A DNA stretch of 64,000 bases from Salipaludibacillus sp. CUR1 (GTDB taxonomy: Bacteria > Bacillota > Bacilli > Bacillales > Salisediminibacteriaceae). Position numbers and translations under genes: made by a program. The notes under the pieces were generated by a model. That model made no database searches. It saw nothing but the letters and a program-made list of their open reading frames with translations, and was not told the origin of the DNA. Shown here piece by piece: positions 35,025 through 44,674 of this stretch. Each line of letters opens with the position of its first letter. The stretch's first letter is position 1. The DNA lies in the NCBI RefSeq assembly GCF_021028955.1, contig NZ_JAIWPE010000018.1, positions 48,804 through 112,803 of the forward strand, written 5' to 3'.

Positions 35025-36689
35025 ATGAACCGCTGGTTCCCTTTCCTTAATTGGATGAAAAGCTATGACTTAAAAGAAGATTTTAAAGGAGATATGACCG
35101 CCGGTTTAATTGTAGCCATTATGCTTATTCCACAGGGGATGGCCTATGCGATGCTTGCAGGGCTGCCGCCTGTCATGGGGCTCTATGCCTCAACAATCCC
35201 TTTAATCTTATATGCATTGTTCGGTACATCACGGCAGCTATCAGTCGGCCCTGTAGCCATGGTGTCACTGTTAATATTTACAGGCGTCTCCGGACTGGCA
35301 GAGCCGGGCAGCGAAGAATATATCTCACTTGTCTTTCTGCTGGCTCTTATGGTTGGTGTGATCCAGTTCTTAATGGGTGTGTTTAAACTGGGGGCTGTAA
35401 GTAAGTTTATTTCTCATGCTGTCATAAGCGGTTTTACCTCGGCAGCCGCGATTATTATAGGGATGAGCCAGCTGAAACATATTATTGGAGTTGATATTGA
35501 AGCTTCTGAAAATGTGTTTTTAATTATTGCTGAAGTGTTCAGCCGTATAAATGAAATCCATCTGCCCACTTTGGCAATCGGGATTTCAAGTATTTTAGTG
35601 CTGATTATTTTTAAGAAAAAAATTAAAAAGATACCTGGAGCTTTAGTTGTTGTCGTTTCGATGATTACGGTTACCGGATTTTTCCGGCTTGATGAAGCGG
35701 GAGTAAACATTGTGGAAGACGTGCCGGGCGGGCTTCCTGGCTTTTCTATGCCGGCTTTTGAAATCAGCGCCATAAACTCCCTTTTGCCGATAGCATTGAC
35801 TATCGCTATTATCGGATTTGTCGAGTCGTATGCGATGGCTAAAGTTATTTCCGCAAAAGAAAAGTATCCGATTGATGCCAATAAAGAGTTAAATGGACTC
35901 GGCGTGGCAAACATAGGAACAAGCTTCTTTTCAGGGTTTCCTGTGACAGGCGGTTTTTCCAGATCAGCCGTTAACTATGATGCAGGAGCAAGAACAGGGA
36001 TGTCTTCGATTATTACAGCTGTGCTTGTCATTCTGACTCTTTTATTCTTTACGTCACTTTTTTATTATCTGCCGCAGGCTGTGCTTGGCGCCATTATTGT
36101 TGTAGCGGTTTACGGGTTAATAGACGTGAAGGAAGCCTTTCATCTATGGCATATTAAACGGATTGACGCGGTTTCCTTACTGGTTACATTCTTAGCTACA
36201 CTCGCGATCGGAATTGAAGCAGGAATAGCGACAGGTGTCATTTTCTCAATCCTTGTTTTTGTTTACAGGAGCGGTAAACCTCATGTGGCAGAGCTTGGCT
36301 ATTTGGAAAAAGATAATATATACCGTAATATTAATCGTTTTCCCGAAGCTGAAACAAGAGAAGATACATTAATTGTCAGGATAGACGCTTCTATCTATTT
36401 TGCAAATATTTCCTATATCGAAGAACAGCTTTCTGAATTCATCTACCGGAAAAAAGACCTGAAAACTGTTATTCTCGATTTTTCCTCGGTTAATGATATA
36501 GATGGTGTAGCTATGGATGATTTGGAAGAATGGATAGATAACCACAGTGCTGAGGGTATAAAAGTTTACCTTGCACAAGTGAAGGGACCTGTGAGAGACT
36601 TATTTAGAAAAGCAGGCTGGATTGAAAAGTATGGTGAAACAATTCAATATCACACCATTGATGCCGCTTTAAAAGACAGCAAAATATGA
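35025..36689 (+). CDS. SulP-family anion transporter with STAS domain
   Basis: A 554-residue membrane carrier with about ten to fourteen helices starting PQGMAYAMLAGLPPVMGLYAS, the hallmark of SulP, and a cytoplasmic STAS domain (about 440-550, VILDFSSVNDIDGVAM). SulP proteins move sulfate, bicarbonate or other anions. The next gene, a beta-carbonic anhydrase ten bases on, favours bicarbonate, although the sulfur operon just upstream would fit sulfate or sulfite. AAAGGAGGG precedes the ATG. Confidence 0.9.
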   Translation: MNRWFPFLNWMKSYDLKEDFKGDMTAGLIVAIMLIPQGMAYAMLAGLPPVMGLYASTIPLILYALFGTSRQLSVGPVAMVSLLIFTGVSGLAEPGSEEYISLVFLLALMVGVIQFLMGVFKLGAVSKFISHAVISGFTSAAAIIIGMSQLKHIIGVDIEASENVFLIIAEVFSRINEIHLPTLAIGISSILVLIIFKKKIKKIPGALVVVVSMITVTGFFRLDEAGVNIVEDVPGGLPGFSMPAFEISAINSLLPIALTIAIIGFVESYAMAKVISAKEKYPIDANKELNGLGVANIGTSFFSGFPVTGGFSRSAVNYDAGARTGMSSIITAVLVILTLLFFTSLFYYLPQAVLGAIIVVAVYGLIDVKEAFHLWHIKRIDAVSLLVTFLATLAIGIEAGIATGVIFSILVFVYRSGKPHVAELGYLEKDNIYRNINRFPEAETREDTLIVRIDASIYFANISYIEEQLSEFIYRKKDLKTVILDFSSVNDIDGVAMDDLEEWIDNHSAEGIKVYLAQVKGPVRDLFRKAGWIEKYGETIQYHTIDAALKDSKI

Positions 36690-36698
36690 GGTGAGTTG

Positions 36699-37268
36699 AT
36701 GGAAATCAGAAGTCTTGAAGTGTCCCATAATCAATTTATGGAAAAGATGAAAGCAGAAGACCCGGACTTTTTTAAAAAACTGGGGGAAGGGCAGCAGCCT
36801 TCTTTCTTTGTTCTCTCATGCTGTGACTCCCGTACATGTCCTTCTACAATTACAGGCATGCCTTTGGGAGAGATGTTTACGCACCGTAATATTGCTAATC
36901 AGGTAACCGAAGAAGACGACAGTTTCCGGGCAAGCCTGCATTATGCTCTTGATGTATTAGGTGTCAATTATGTTATTATTCTCGGCCATACGAACTGCGG
37001 AGGAATCCTTGCGGCAAGCTCCGGGGTTCAGCATGAATCACTCGACGGCTGGTTAAAGCATGTGAAAGCAACACTGGACGAGTATGATAAAAGTAAGCAG
37101 GCCCCAACACCGGCTGAGCTTGAGGAACATAATGTCAGACAACAGATTATTAACGTTAAAAATCACCCGGTTTATCAGCGGAAAGGCGAAGGTGTACCGG
37201 TTATAGGGTTATTGTTCCACTTAGATTCAGGAGAACTGCAATGGATCGACCCTGATGACAACAATTAG
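36699..37268 (+). CDS. Beta-carbonic anhydrase
   Basis: Zinc enzyme converting CO2 and bicarbonate. Zinc ligands are visible in SCCDSRTCPS (Cys, Asp) and GHTNCGG (His, Cys), with HRNIAN between them. The 189-residue length is normal. The SulP gene ends ten bases upstream; GAGGTG is five bases before this ATG, so the two are co-translated. Together they form a likely bicarbonate uptake or pH homeostasis pair. Confidence 0.93.
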   Translation: MEIRSLEVSHNQFMEKMKAEDPDFFKKLGEGQQPSFFVLSCCDSRTCPSTITGMPLGEMFTHRNIANQVTEEDDSFRASLHYALDVLGVNYVIILGHTNCGGILAASSGVQHESLDGWLKHVKATLDEYDKSKQAPTPAELEEHNVRQQIINVKNHPVYQRKGEGVPVIGLLFHLDSGELQWIDPDDNN

Positions 37269-37284
37269 TAAAAGAGGGATAAAT

Positions 37285-37863
37285 ATGGCTGGACATCGGT
37301 TTAATCCGGAAAAAGCGGATAAATTATTAGATCCAAACAGGACATCTTTGATCGATCCGGACTGGGTAGCAGATAAACTTAAGCTGCCGTCTGAAGCACA
37401 CGTAATGGATCTTGGAGCAGGAAACGGATTCTTTACTCTGCCCCTGGCGGAGCGGACATCAGGGGAAGTCTATGCGGTCGATGTCGAACCTGAAATGCTC
37501 GGTCTTTTGGGAGTCCGGGCAGAAGAAAAGGGTGCAGGCAACATCGGCTTAATTGAATCAGATCTTGAGGATATACCACTGGAAGATGGAACAGCAGAAG
37601 CCTCAATTGCCGCTTTTGTTATTCATGAAGTGGGGGACCGCCTGAAAGCATTTAATGAAATGAACCGTATTATGAAAGAGGGATCCAAAGGAGCTATTGT
37701 GGAGTGGGCCAGAGTAGAAGGAGAATCAGGACCGCCTCTCCATGAGCGGCTTGATCCGGAAATACTTATTGATGAAATGAAAAGCTCAGGCCTTATTATC
37801 GATGAACTTGTTGAAAAAGAAGAGGTTTATGTTATTTTTTTCTCAACAAAAAGTTCTAAGTAA
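37285..37863 (+). CDS. SAM-dependent methyltransferase
   Basis: A 192-residue class I methyltransferase with the SAM-binding motif HVMDLGAGNGFFTLPLA (about residues 38-54), acidic VDVEPEM and a C-terminal sheet. AGAGGGAT precedes ATG 37285; an upstream in-frame ATG overlaps the carbonic anhydrase end and lacks a site. It is the third gene after SulP and carbonic anhydrase. Substrate is unknown; thiol or metalloid methylation would fit the neighbourhood but is speculative. Confidence 0.85.
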   Translation: MAGHRFNPEKADKLLDPNRTSLIDPDWVADKLKLPSEAHVMDLGAGNGFFTLPLAERTSGEVYAVDVEPEMLGLLGVRAEEKGAGNIGLIESDLEDIPLEDGTAEASIAAFVIHEVGDRLKAFNEMNRIMKEGSKGAIVEWARVEGESGPPLHERLDPEILIDEMKSSGLIIDELVEKEEVYVIFFSTKSSK

Positions 37864-37904
37864 GGATTTCCAGTGCTTTTTATAAAGCGCCTGGAGCCGG
37901 GTAC

Positions 37905-37947
37905 TAAAAAAATCTGTTGCGGGATTTAACCTGCAACAGATTTTTTG
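37905..37947 (+). terminator. Terminator after the methyltransferase
   Basis: AATCTGTTGC pairs with GCAACAGATT, with further inner GG/CC pairing, then TTTTTG. Confidence 0.9.
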
Positions 37948-38056
37948 TGGAAAAGTATAGCATGGCTTGCTTCGTTTGTTTCTCATGGCAGTGACTGAGG
38001 TAAGGGCTTTGCGGCCGGCTCGGCCAACAGGTATACCTGATATACACTCCGCTGAT

Positions 38057-39067
38057 TTATTTAGCCTTGGAACTTTGAATTCTCTGCATCATTTTTAAAG
38101 AGCGGCCCGTCCCGATAGCGACTGATTCTAATGGGCTTGGAGCGATATGAACAGGAACTACAATTTCATTGGATAACCATTCTTGCACTCCGTTAAGAAG
38201 GGCGCCGCCTCCTGTTAAAATAACACCTCTGTCTACGATGTCTCCGCTTAATTCCGGCGGGCAATCCTCAAGGGTCGCTCTGATCGCTTCAAGAACAGAA
38301 AGAAGAGAGTCTTTAATTGCTCCCTGAATTTCATAAGAAGAAATTTCAATCGTTTTCGGAAGGCCGCTCACTAAATCACGTCCCCGAATATCCATTTTCA
38401 ATTCAGCATGCTCGACTAGCGCGTATCCAACTTCCATTTTAATATTTTCTGCGGTACGCTGGCCGATCATTAAATTGTATTTCTTACGGACAAAATGAGT
38501 AATGTCATCATCCAGCTGGTCGCCGCCGACTCTAATGGAGTTGCATGACACAACACCTCCGAAAGAAATAATGGCGACTTCAGTCGTTCCTCCACCGATG
38601 TCCACAATTACGTTAGCGATCGGTTCTTCAACTGGCAAGTCAGCTCCTATTGCCGCTGCAACAGGCTCTTCGATTAATTGTACTTCTCTTGCCCCGCACT
38701 GTTTAACAGCATCAGAAATAGCTCTTCTTTCAACTGACGTTGATCCGGAAGGAGTACATACAACGACACTCGGCTTTCTTAAAGGGGCGCCAAGTTTTTT
38801 TGAAGCTTTTCTCATAATGTGTTTAAGCATATCAGTAGTCACCTGGTAATCAGCAATAACACCATCTTTTAATGGCCTGATTGCCACAATATTTTCAGGT
38901 GTTTTTCCAACCATTTTTTTAGCGTCCTCTCCGACGGCCAAAACCTGGTTTGTCTGCAGATCAATAGCTACTACCGATGGTTCGTTTATAATCATACCTT
39001 TATTTTTGGTATAAACCAGTAAGTTAGCAGTTCCTAAATCTATTCCAATTTGAACAGATGAAAACAT
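38057..39067 (-). CDS. mreBH: Rod-shape determining protein MreBH
   Basis: Bacterial actin that forms membrane-associated filaments directing lateral wall synthesis. Actin-fold motifs: [13 protein letters not shown] (phosphate 1), [14 protein letters not shown] (phosphate 2) and [13 protein letters not shown] (adenosine). The 336-residue sequence follows B. subtilis MreBH closely (for example [19 protein letters not shown]), and the gene stands alone rather than in mreBCD, as MreBH does. GGGAGGAATTTAATT precedes the ATG. Confidence 0.93.
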   Translation of the reverse strand: MFSSVQIGIDLGTANLLVYTKNKGMIINEPSVVAIDLQTNQVLAVGEDAKKMVGKTPENIVAIRPLKDGVIADYQVTTDMLKHIMRKASKKLGAPLRKPSVVVCTPSGSTSVERRAISDAVKQCGAREVQLIEEPVAAAIGADLPVEEPIANVIVDIGGGTTEVAIISFGGVVSCNSIRVGGDQLDDDITHFVRKKYNLMIGQRTAENIKMEVGYALVEHAELKMDIRGRDLVSGLPKTIEISSYEIQGAIKDSLLSVLEAIRATLEDCPPELSGDIVDRGVILTGGGALLNGVQEWLSNEIVVPVHIAPSPLESVAIGTGRSLKMMQRIQSSKAK

Positions 39068-39314
39068 AATTAAATTCCTCCCGTATCGCTTTTAGTATGA
39101 CTACATAATCATTCTATCGCTTTGCCATTTTTTTAGGGGTAATTTTAAAGAAAAATAGTGTGAAATTATGTGTAAAATTTATTTCCCGGGAAAAATGAGG
39201 AAAACAGTATGAAAAAAGATAAAAGTGTTAAAAGAAATAAAAATGATTTTATCATTTGGCATTTTTCTTTATAATTTGATGAAAAGAGCATCGTTGACGG
39301 AAGGAGTTTTGGAT

Positions 39315-40487
39315 ATGACAGAAATTATGACAAAAAAACTGATAAAGAATGACAGGCAGCTGAAATTTTTGAAGAGAGCGGAAGCGTTAGTTCCCGGTTT
39401 TCAAAAAAGGCGGAGCATGTATGACAAAAAAGCCGAGTTCCCTTTTGAAAATATGAAAGAGTTAATAACCTCAGGGCTGGCGGCTGTAACTGTTCCAGAA
39501 ATGTTTGGAGGGGAAGAAGCGTCTCTCTATGAGTTTTTACTGGTTCAGGAAACGCTCGCCCAGGGGGATGCGGCTACAGCTCTTTCTATTGGATGGCATA
39601 ATGGAACAATCATGCAGCTTCGTGATACCCAAAAGTGGCAAAAAAACGACTTTGAGAAAATTTGCCGTGAAACAGTTGAGAATGGGATCCTTATTAACAG
39701 CGCTGCTACTGAGAAAGCGACAGGAAGCCCGGCTCGTGGAGGAGTTCCTGAGACTTCAGCGGTTCTTAGAGACGGAGCATGGGAGATAAAAGGACATAAA
39801 ACGTTTACGTCGTTAGCGCCAGCCTTGGATTATTTTATTATTACAGCTTACATTGAAGAAGAGGGCAGAACAGGGGAATTTCTGATCCCGCGGGACATTT
39901 CGGGAGTGAGTCTTGAAGAGACTTGGGATGTTCTGGGGATGAGAGCTACAAGAAGTGATGACCTGATTCTCGATAATGTTCAGCTGGAAAAAGAGGCACT
40001 GAAGTCTGTCAAAGAGCCGGGCCATGGTAAAAGCCCGCAAGGATGGCTTCTCCACATCCCGGCTTGTTATTTAGGAATTGCAATTGCTGCGAGGGATGAA
40101 GCAGTTGAGTTTGCAAAAAACTATCAGCCTAACAGTTTAAACCACCCAATTAGTGAAGTGCCGGAAGTGCGCAGGAAAACAGCTGAAATGGACCTTGAAT
40201 TAATGAAAGCACGGCATTTTATGTACCACATAGCTGAAACGTGGGATCACTACCCGTCGTTAAGGGCTGAGATGGGAGCGGAATTAGCTTCAGTGAAAAC
40301 AGTGTGCACCAATGCCGCAATCAAAGTGGTGGACCTAAGCATGAGAATTGCAGGAGGGCACAGTTTACACCGCAACAGCTCTTTTGAACAGCATTACCGT
40401 GATGTGCGCGCCGGTCTCCATAATCCCCCTTCAGATGACATTACAATGATGATTTTGGCTAATCAGGCATTTAATGCCCGAATCTAA
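39315..40487 (+). CDS. Acyl-CoA dehydrogenase family protein (YdbM-like)
   Basis: A 390-residue flavoprotein of the acyl-CoA dehydrogenase fold: N-terminal helical part (VTVPEMFGGEEASL), middle beta domain with INSAATEKATGSPA and KGHKTFTSLAP, and C-terminal helices ending RDVRAGLHNPPSDD. It is closest in style to YdbM-type proteins of Bacillus rather than to classical beta-oxidation enzymes, so the substrate is uncertain. AAGGAG is nine bases before ATG 39315; the longer upstream frame is rejected. Confidence 0.85.
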   Translation: MTEIMTKKLIKNDRQLKFLKRAEALVPGFQKRRSMYDKKAEFPFENMKELITSGLAAVTVPEMFGGEEASLYEFLLVQETLAQGDAATALSIGWHNGTIMQLRDTQKWQKNDFEKICRETVENGILINSAATEKATGSPARGGVPETSAVLRDGAWEIKGHKTFTSLAPALDYFIITAYIEEEGRTGEFLIPRDISGVSLEETWDVLGMRATRSDDLILDNVQLEKEALKSVKEPGHGKSPQGWLLHIPACYLGIAIAARDEAVEFAKNYQPNSLNHPISEVPEVRRKTAEMDLELMKARHFMYHIAETWDHYPSLRAEMGAELASVKTVCTNAAIKVVDLSMRIAGGHSLHRNSSFEQHYRDVRAGLHNPPSDDITMMILANQAFNARI

Positions 40488-40607
40488 AGTCACAAAAACG
40501 AAAATAGTGTAAATTTATATAGACAACACAAATCGTTACACTTACGATATGAATATGACCAGTTTATCAGTTAGCAGCTCTTTCTAAAGTCTTTGGAGGT
40601 GTATGTT

Positions 40608-41243
40608 ATGAAAAGGTTGAAAGCAAATATTATCTCATTGAACGTAGGAACACCGAAGACACTGAACGGTTTAGGGAAATCTGTTGAAACAGCTATCGTT
40701 AAAGAACCAGTAGATTCAGAGATATTCCTTTCCAAAGAGCAGTTAGAAGGGGACCAGCAGGCTGATCAGAAAAATCACGGAGGCCCGGATAAAGCCATAT
40801 GTGTTTATCCTTTTGACCATTATCCATTTTGGGAAGAGGAATTAGGAAAGAAACTGCTCCCTGGCGCTTTTGGAGAAAATTTAACAGTCAAAGGCCTGAT
40901 AGAAGAAGCAGTGTGTATTGGTGATCTGTTTCAGTGGGGAGAAGCCCAGGTCCAAGTGTCACAGCCAAGAAAACCTTGCCATAAGCTCGCAAAACGGCTA
41001 GAATCAGAAGAGTTGCCGAAACGCGTCGCGGAAACAGGGAAAACCGGCTTTTATTTGCGAGTGCTGAAAGAAGGGATGGTTTCAGAAAGCACCCCTCTTC
41101 AACTTATTAAACGTTACTCGGAAATTTCTATAGCCCGCGTTAATAACGTCTATTATGAACATCAGTATGATGAATCACTGATTCAGGAAGTCATCGCCGT
41201 CCCGGAATTAGCTGCTTCATGGAAAGATATGATGAAAGAATAA
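40608..41243 (+). CDS. MOSC domain protein (YiiM-like)
   Basis: A 211-residue MOSC domain protein. The motif KNHGGPDKAICVYPFDHYPFWE and the conserved Cys in QPRKPCHKLAKR mark the YiiM-like group, whose E. coli member reduces N-hydroxylated compounds using molybdenum cofactor. Activity here is inferred from the family. GGAGGTG is eight bases before ATG 40608. Confidence 0.88.
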   Translation: MKRLKANIISLNVGTPKTLNGLGKSVETAIVKEPVDSEIFLSKEQLEGDQQADQKNHGGPDKAICVYPFDHYPFWEEELGKKLLPGAFGENLTVKGLIEEAVCIGDLFQWGEAQVQVSQPRKPCHKLAKRLESEELPKRVAETGKTGFYLRVLKEGMVSESTPLQLIKRYSEISIARVNNVYYEHQYDESLIQEVIAVPELAASWKDMMKE

Positions 41244-41332
41244 ACGGGAATAGGAATGGGAAAGGGAGCGGGCTGGGTCATGGGAATGGGCCGGGCCGCG
41301 GGCTCGAGCTGGGCGAAAAATGTCGAAAATTG

Positions 41333-41416
41333 TTATACGGTAGAGTTCGGCAGTTATACGGTAGAGTGATCTGCTTATACGGTATAGTTCCACTTTTATA
41401 CGGTAGAAAGTCATCC
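41333..41416. repeat. Array of four 21-bp direct repeats (TTATACGGTAGAGT...)
   Basis: Units at 41333-41353, 41354-41374, 41375-41395 and 41396-41416 have an exact 21-base period; two more degenerate units follow to about 41460. The core TTATACGGTAGAGT is the reverse complement of the core in the 3218-3315 array. Confidence 0.9.
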
Positions 41417-41536
41417 GCTTATAAGCCAGAATCCCACATTCATAAAGCAGATGCTCCGATTACAGGGCCCATTCCCCTAATTAACAAGTAGAATCTGGCA
41501 ATAAGAGCCTTCTCGACACTTAAAATAAGTATCATT

Positions 41537-41583
41537 AACCGGTCGCCTGCACACACGAACGTGCCAAGGCCACCGGTTTTTTT
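41537..41583 (+). terminator. Terminator after the MOSC gene
   Basis: AACCGGT...ACCGGTT with inner GCAC/GTGC pairing, followed by TTTTTT. Confidence 0.75.
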
Positions 41584-41729
41584 CGGTAGTGAGCAAAGGG
41601 GTCAGACCCCCCATTTACTGGAAATTATAGAGTTTGGAATTTTTCGGCAGGATTTTTGGATTTTTTCGTGAATTTCTAAAAGCATAGGAAATAGTCCGTA
41701 AAATCTTTTAAGTGGGGGAGTGTGCTGAA

Positions 41730-42056
41730 ATGCCGTCATATCATAAACTTGTCAGAGACAGAATACCTGAAATAATTCAAATGAACGGCGAGAAACTTGC
41801 ATATAGAAGGATTGAAGGGGAAGAGTTCATTAGAGAGGCAAAGCATAAATTAAAGGAAGAAATGAAAGAGTATGTGGAAGCACAGAATGCTGAACAGGCG
41901 ATAGAAGAACTTGCAGATTTACTGGAGCTTATTTATTGTCTGGCTGAACGGCATGGTTATTCCAGGAAAGAGCTGGAGGCGATCCGGGCTGATAAATCCG
42001 AGAGGCGTGGAGCTTTCCATGAAGGATGGTTTCTGGAAACAGTGGGGGATGATTAA
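41730..42056 (+). CDS. MazG-like / phosphoribosyl-ATP pyrophosphohydrolase-like protein
   Basis: A 108-residue all-alpha NTP pyrophosphatase-like protein, recognised from YHKLVRDRIPEII at the N-terminus and the EE...EELADLLEL metal-binding helix pair. This short form is common in Bacillus and phages; it probably hydrolyses an NTP to NMP and pyrophosphate. GGGGAG is nine bases before ATG 41730. Confidence 0.88.
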   Translation: MPSYHKLVRDRIPEIIQMNGEKLAYRRIEGEEFIREAKHKLKEEMKEYVEAQNAEQAIEELADLLELIYCLAERHGYSRKELEAIRADKSERRGAFHEGWFLETVGDD

Positions 42057-42445
42057 GTAAGAGTGAATTGCGGCTTCCAGTCCAAAAGCTTCGTTATAGA
42101 AGCATGGCATCCAGAGTCACACAATCGGAGAACCAGCTGCCAGCTGCGAAATACAGCTGCAGCTTACTTTTTAACAGTTTCAGAGAGAAGTTTCCCTCTT
42201 TAATTGCAGCTAAGCGCGGGCAGTTCAACAGGCGCCGCTAAACTTTGTTGTACCTCTCCATCTCCCAACTTTTTTCCTCAGAGGACAAGTCCTCGAGGAG
42301 CAGAGGTCTTCCCAGAGGAGAGCTCCTCATCGAGGAGGGTGTGTAGCGTTCGAAGCCTCCCCTGGGCCACCGTGCTCGGTGTGCACCGCTTTACCCGGAG
42401 GAGGTGAGGCCTACCCGGGGAGATCGACTTTCACCAACAGACCAT
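42057..42445. repeat. GC-rich non-coding region with Bacillaceae-type dispersed repeat
   Basis: About 390 bases without a believable gene. The part from 42272 to 42420 is GC-rich with nested palindromes (CAGAGGACAAGTCCTCGAGG, AGGAGAGCTCCT, CCTCATCGAGGAGG, GCCTCCCCTGGGCC) and shares CAGAGGACAAG and the CTCCCCTG block with the element at 62545-62740. Confidence 0.6.
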
Positions 42446-43417
42446 TTAATACACAGCCGTGCTCTTTCGTTTGACAGCCTTTTTCTGTTCGTACATAGCC
42501 AGGTCAGCAGATTTGAACAAGTCCTCCATTTGTCCTTTAGGTTCCTTACTGTAGGCAGATCCAAAAGCGAGCGATACAGCTTGAGAGCTGTTTTGGTTTG
42601 CGAGGCGGCTTTCAAAATGCTGACACTTTGAGAGAAACTCAGGATGGGAGAGATCAGTCATTATAATGGCAAACTCATCTCCGCCAATACGGAATAATGT
42701 GCTGTTTCTGTTATTAAAGTGATTTTTCAGATAGGCGGCTGCCGACTGGATTAATTGATCGCCTGAGTGGTGTCCGTATGTGTCGTTTGTTATCTTAAGG
42801 TTATTCATATCACATATAATTAAGCCGGCCGGCAAAGTACTTGAATTATTAAGCTGATTCATCTTGGACTTAAAAGCGTTCCGGTTCAGTAAACCGGTTA
42901 ATTCATCATGAAGAGACTGGTATTCCAGCTTTTTCTGAAGAGTAACTTTCTCAGTAATGTTCCTTAAGATACCCTGGACTCCAACAAATTCTCCGTTCTC
43001 ATAAACAGGGCGAGCTGTTTCTTCAAACCAAATGTAATTCCCTTCACTATGCTTCCATCTTTGCAAAAGAGGACGATTATAGTCCGCTTTTCCGTTGATT
43101 TTATTTAAAAGAACAGGATAATCTTCAGGGTGTATGAGCGCATAAATTTCTTCAGGGTTTTCATAATGCTGGATAATATCCCACCCGAGAACTTTATTGA
43201 CAGAAGGACTTAGGTAAATGTACTCGGTTGAGGGCACTGTCCTGAGATAATAAATAATATCTTTAGAATGTTCCACCAAATCTATAACATCATTTTTTGA
43301 TTGTTCAGCCTGCTTAATATAATAATTTTTTTGGCGAATACGTGTTTTTAACAGCAGAGAAACTGCGGAAGCCCCTGCCGCGAAGCCCAAACTAATTAAA
43401 AGAGTAGATATAAGCAC
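42446..43417 (-). CDS. Membrane-anchored PAS-GGDEF diguanylate cyclase
   Basis: A 323-residue predicted c-di-GMP synthase: N-terminal membrane helix (STLLISLGFAAGASAVSLLL), a PAS domain (about 45-155), then GGDEF (about 165-320) with DELTGLLNRNAF and intact RIGGDEFAII. No RxxD inhibitory site is visible. GGAGGGGCAAAA precedes a GTG start. It is the second diguanylate cyclase of the window, with different sensing (membrane-bound versus the soluble one at 15.7 kb). Confidence 0.9.
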   Translation of the reverse strand: MLISTLLISLGFAAGASAVSLLLKTRIRQKNYYIKQAEQSKNDVIDLVEHSKDIIYYLRTVPSTEYIYLSPSVNKVLGWDIIQHYENPEEIYALIHPEDYPVLLNKINGKADYNRPLLQRWKHSEGNYIWFEETARPVYENGEFVGVQGILRNITEKVTLQKKLEYQSLHDELTGLLNRNAFKSKMNQLNNSSTLPAGLIICDMNNLKITNDTYGHHSGDQLIQSAAAYLKNHFNNRNSTLFRIGGDEFAIIMTDLSHPEFLSKCQHFESRLANQNSSQAVSLAFGSAYSKEPKGQMEDLFKSADLAMYEQKKAVKRKSTAVY

Positions 43418-43525
43418 TTTTGCCCCTCCTGAAAGTCTCTATTGTTTAATATTTCCTTTTATTATATCAGATTATATGATTAAATAACTACTTTTTTACT
43501 ATTAAAACCTAGGAGGTTTTTATAC

Positions 43526-44632
43526 ATGTATGAAACGATTCAAACTCCAGCCATTCTTCTCGATGAAGTAAAGATGAACCGCAATATCCGCAGAATGGCT
43601 GCTGTGGGGGAGAAACACAAAGTCAGTGTCAGGCCTCATTTTAAAACACATAAATCATCTTTTATAGCGAATAAACAAATAAGTGCCGGAGCTGCAGGCA
43701 TGACGGTGGCAAAAGTGTCAGAAGCAGAACTGCTGTTGGAGGCGGGGATAAAAGATATTTTGATCGCCCACCCGTTAGTAGAGAGTGAAAAAATCAAGAA
43801 GTTATTTCCGTATCAAAAATCGGCCCGTCTTATTTTTACAATTGACAGTAAAGAGCAAGCAGAGGTTATGAGCAAAGCTGCGGATGGCCATATGATAGAG
43901 GTTTGGCTGAAAGTGAATTCCGGGCTTAATCGGTGCGGCACCCAGCCTGGCAGGGAAACGTTGCAGCTCGCCAAAGACGTGAGAAGAATGAAAGGGTTAA
44001 AATTAACGGGATTATTCACTCACGCAGGCCATTCCTACGGCGCTGCCTCCCGGAAGGAACTGGAAAAAATTGCGGAAGAGGAAGCACAAAGTGTTGTACT
44101 ATCTGCCAGGCTTTGTGAGGAACACGGTATAGAAATTCAGAACAGAAGTATCGGGTCAACGCCAACTTTTGAAAAGGGGGCATCTTATGAGGGAATTACG
44201 GAAGTGAGACCTGGAAATGCCGTCTTTTTTGATCGTATGCAAATGAGCCTGAATGTCGCAAAGAAAGACGAAGCAGCTGTCACTATTCTGACGCAGCTTG
44301 TCTCTAAAAGAGACTGCAGGGTTGTTTTTGATGGAGGAAGTAAAGCATTTACGACTGAAAAAGGGGCGCACGGAAAGGAAGGAGTTGCCGGGTTTGGGGA
44401 GGCGCTCTCCAATAAATTACTGGCGATCACCCGGCTTTCGGAGGAACACGGGATAGCGGACTTAACAAATGAAAACATGCACTTATTCCAGGACCTCGCC
44501 CTAGGGGAGAAAATACAGTTTATCCCTAACCATGCCTGTACGGCAGTCAACTTGTTTGATTCCTATATGATGCTTAAAGAAAATGGGGAAATTGAGCCCT
44601 TGCCAATTGATGGAAGGGGGAAATCCCAATAA
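43526..44632 (+). CDS. D-threonine aldolase / D-serine dehydratase-like PLP enzyme
   Basis: A 368-residue fold-type III PLP enzyme. The PLP lysine lies in VRPHFKTHKS near residue 40; TPAILLDEVKMNRNI and the C-terminal metal motif PNHACTAVN (His, Cys) mark the D-threonine aldolase/D-serine dehydratase group, which cleaves D-beta-hydroxy amino acids or deaminates D-Ser. The precise substrate is not determined. Strong site CTAGGAGG precedes the ATG. Confidence 0.88.
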   Translation: MYETIQTPAILLDEVKMNRNIRRMAAVGEKHKVSVRPHFKTHKSSFIANKQISAGAAGMTVAKVSEAELLLEAGIKDILIAHPLVESEKIKKLFPYQKSARLIFTIDSKEQAEVMSKAADGHMIEVWLKVNSGLNRCGTQPGRETLQLAKDVRRMKGLKLTGLFTHAGHSYGAASRKELEKIAEEEAQSVVLSARLCEEHGIEIQNRSIGSTPTFEKGASYEGITEVRPGNAVFFDRMQMSLNVAKKDEAAVTILTQLVSKRDCRVVFDGGSKAFTTEKGAHGKEGVAGFGEALSNKLLAITRLSEEHGIADLTNENMHLFQDLALGEKIQFIPNHACTAVNLFDSYMMLKENGEIEPLPIDGRGKSQ

Positions 44633-44634
44633 AT

Positions 44635-44669
44635 GGGGGGACAGCCCCCCCATTTAGACCCCCCATTTA
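44635..44669. terminator. G/C-run hairpin between convergent genes
   Basis: ATGGGGGG and CCCCCCCAT can pair; a further CCCCCCATTTAT copy follows. Likely structure between the aldolase gene and the convergent export gene. Confidence 0.5.
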
Positions 44670-44674
44670 TTTCC

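Noticed and set aside
41217..41414. Minus-strand frame with repeated LYRI units.
   Set aside because: The periodic peptide is explained by the 21-bp repeat; no ribosome site or family.
42204..42631. Plus-strand frames over the GC-rich repeat and the end of the GGDEF gene.
   Set aside because: They are shadows of the repeat palindromes and of the minus-strand gene.
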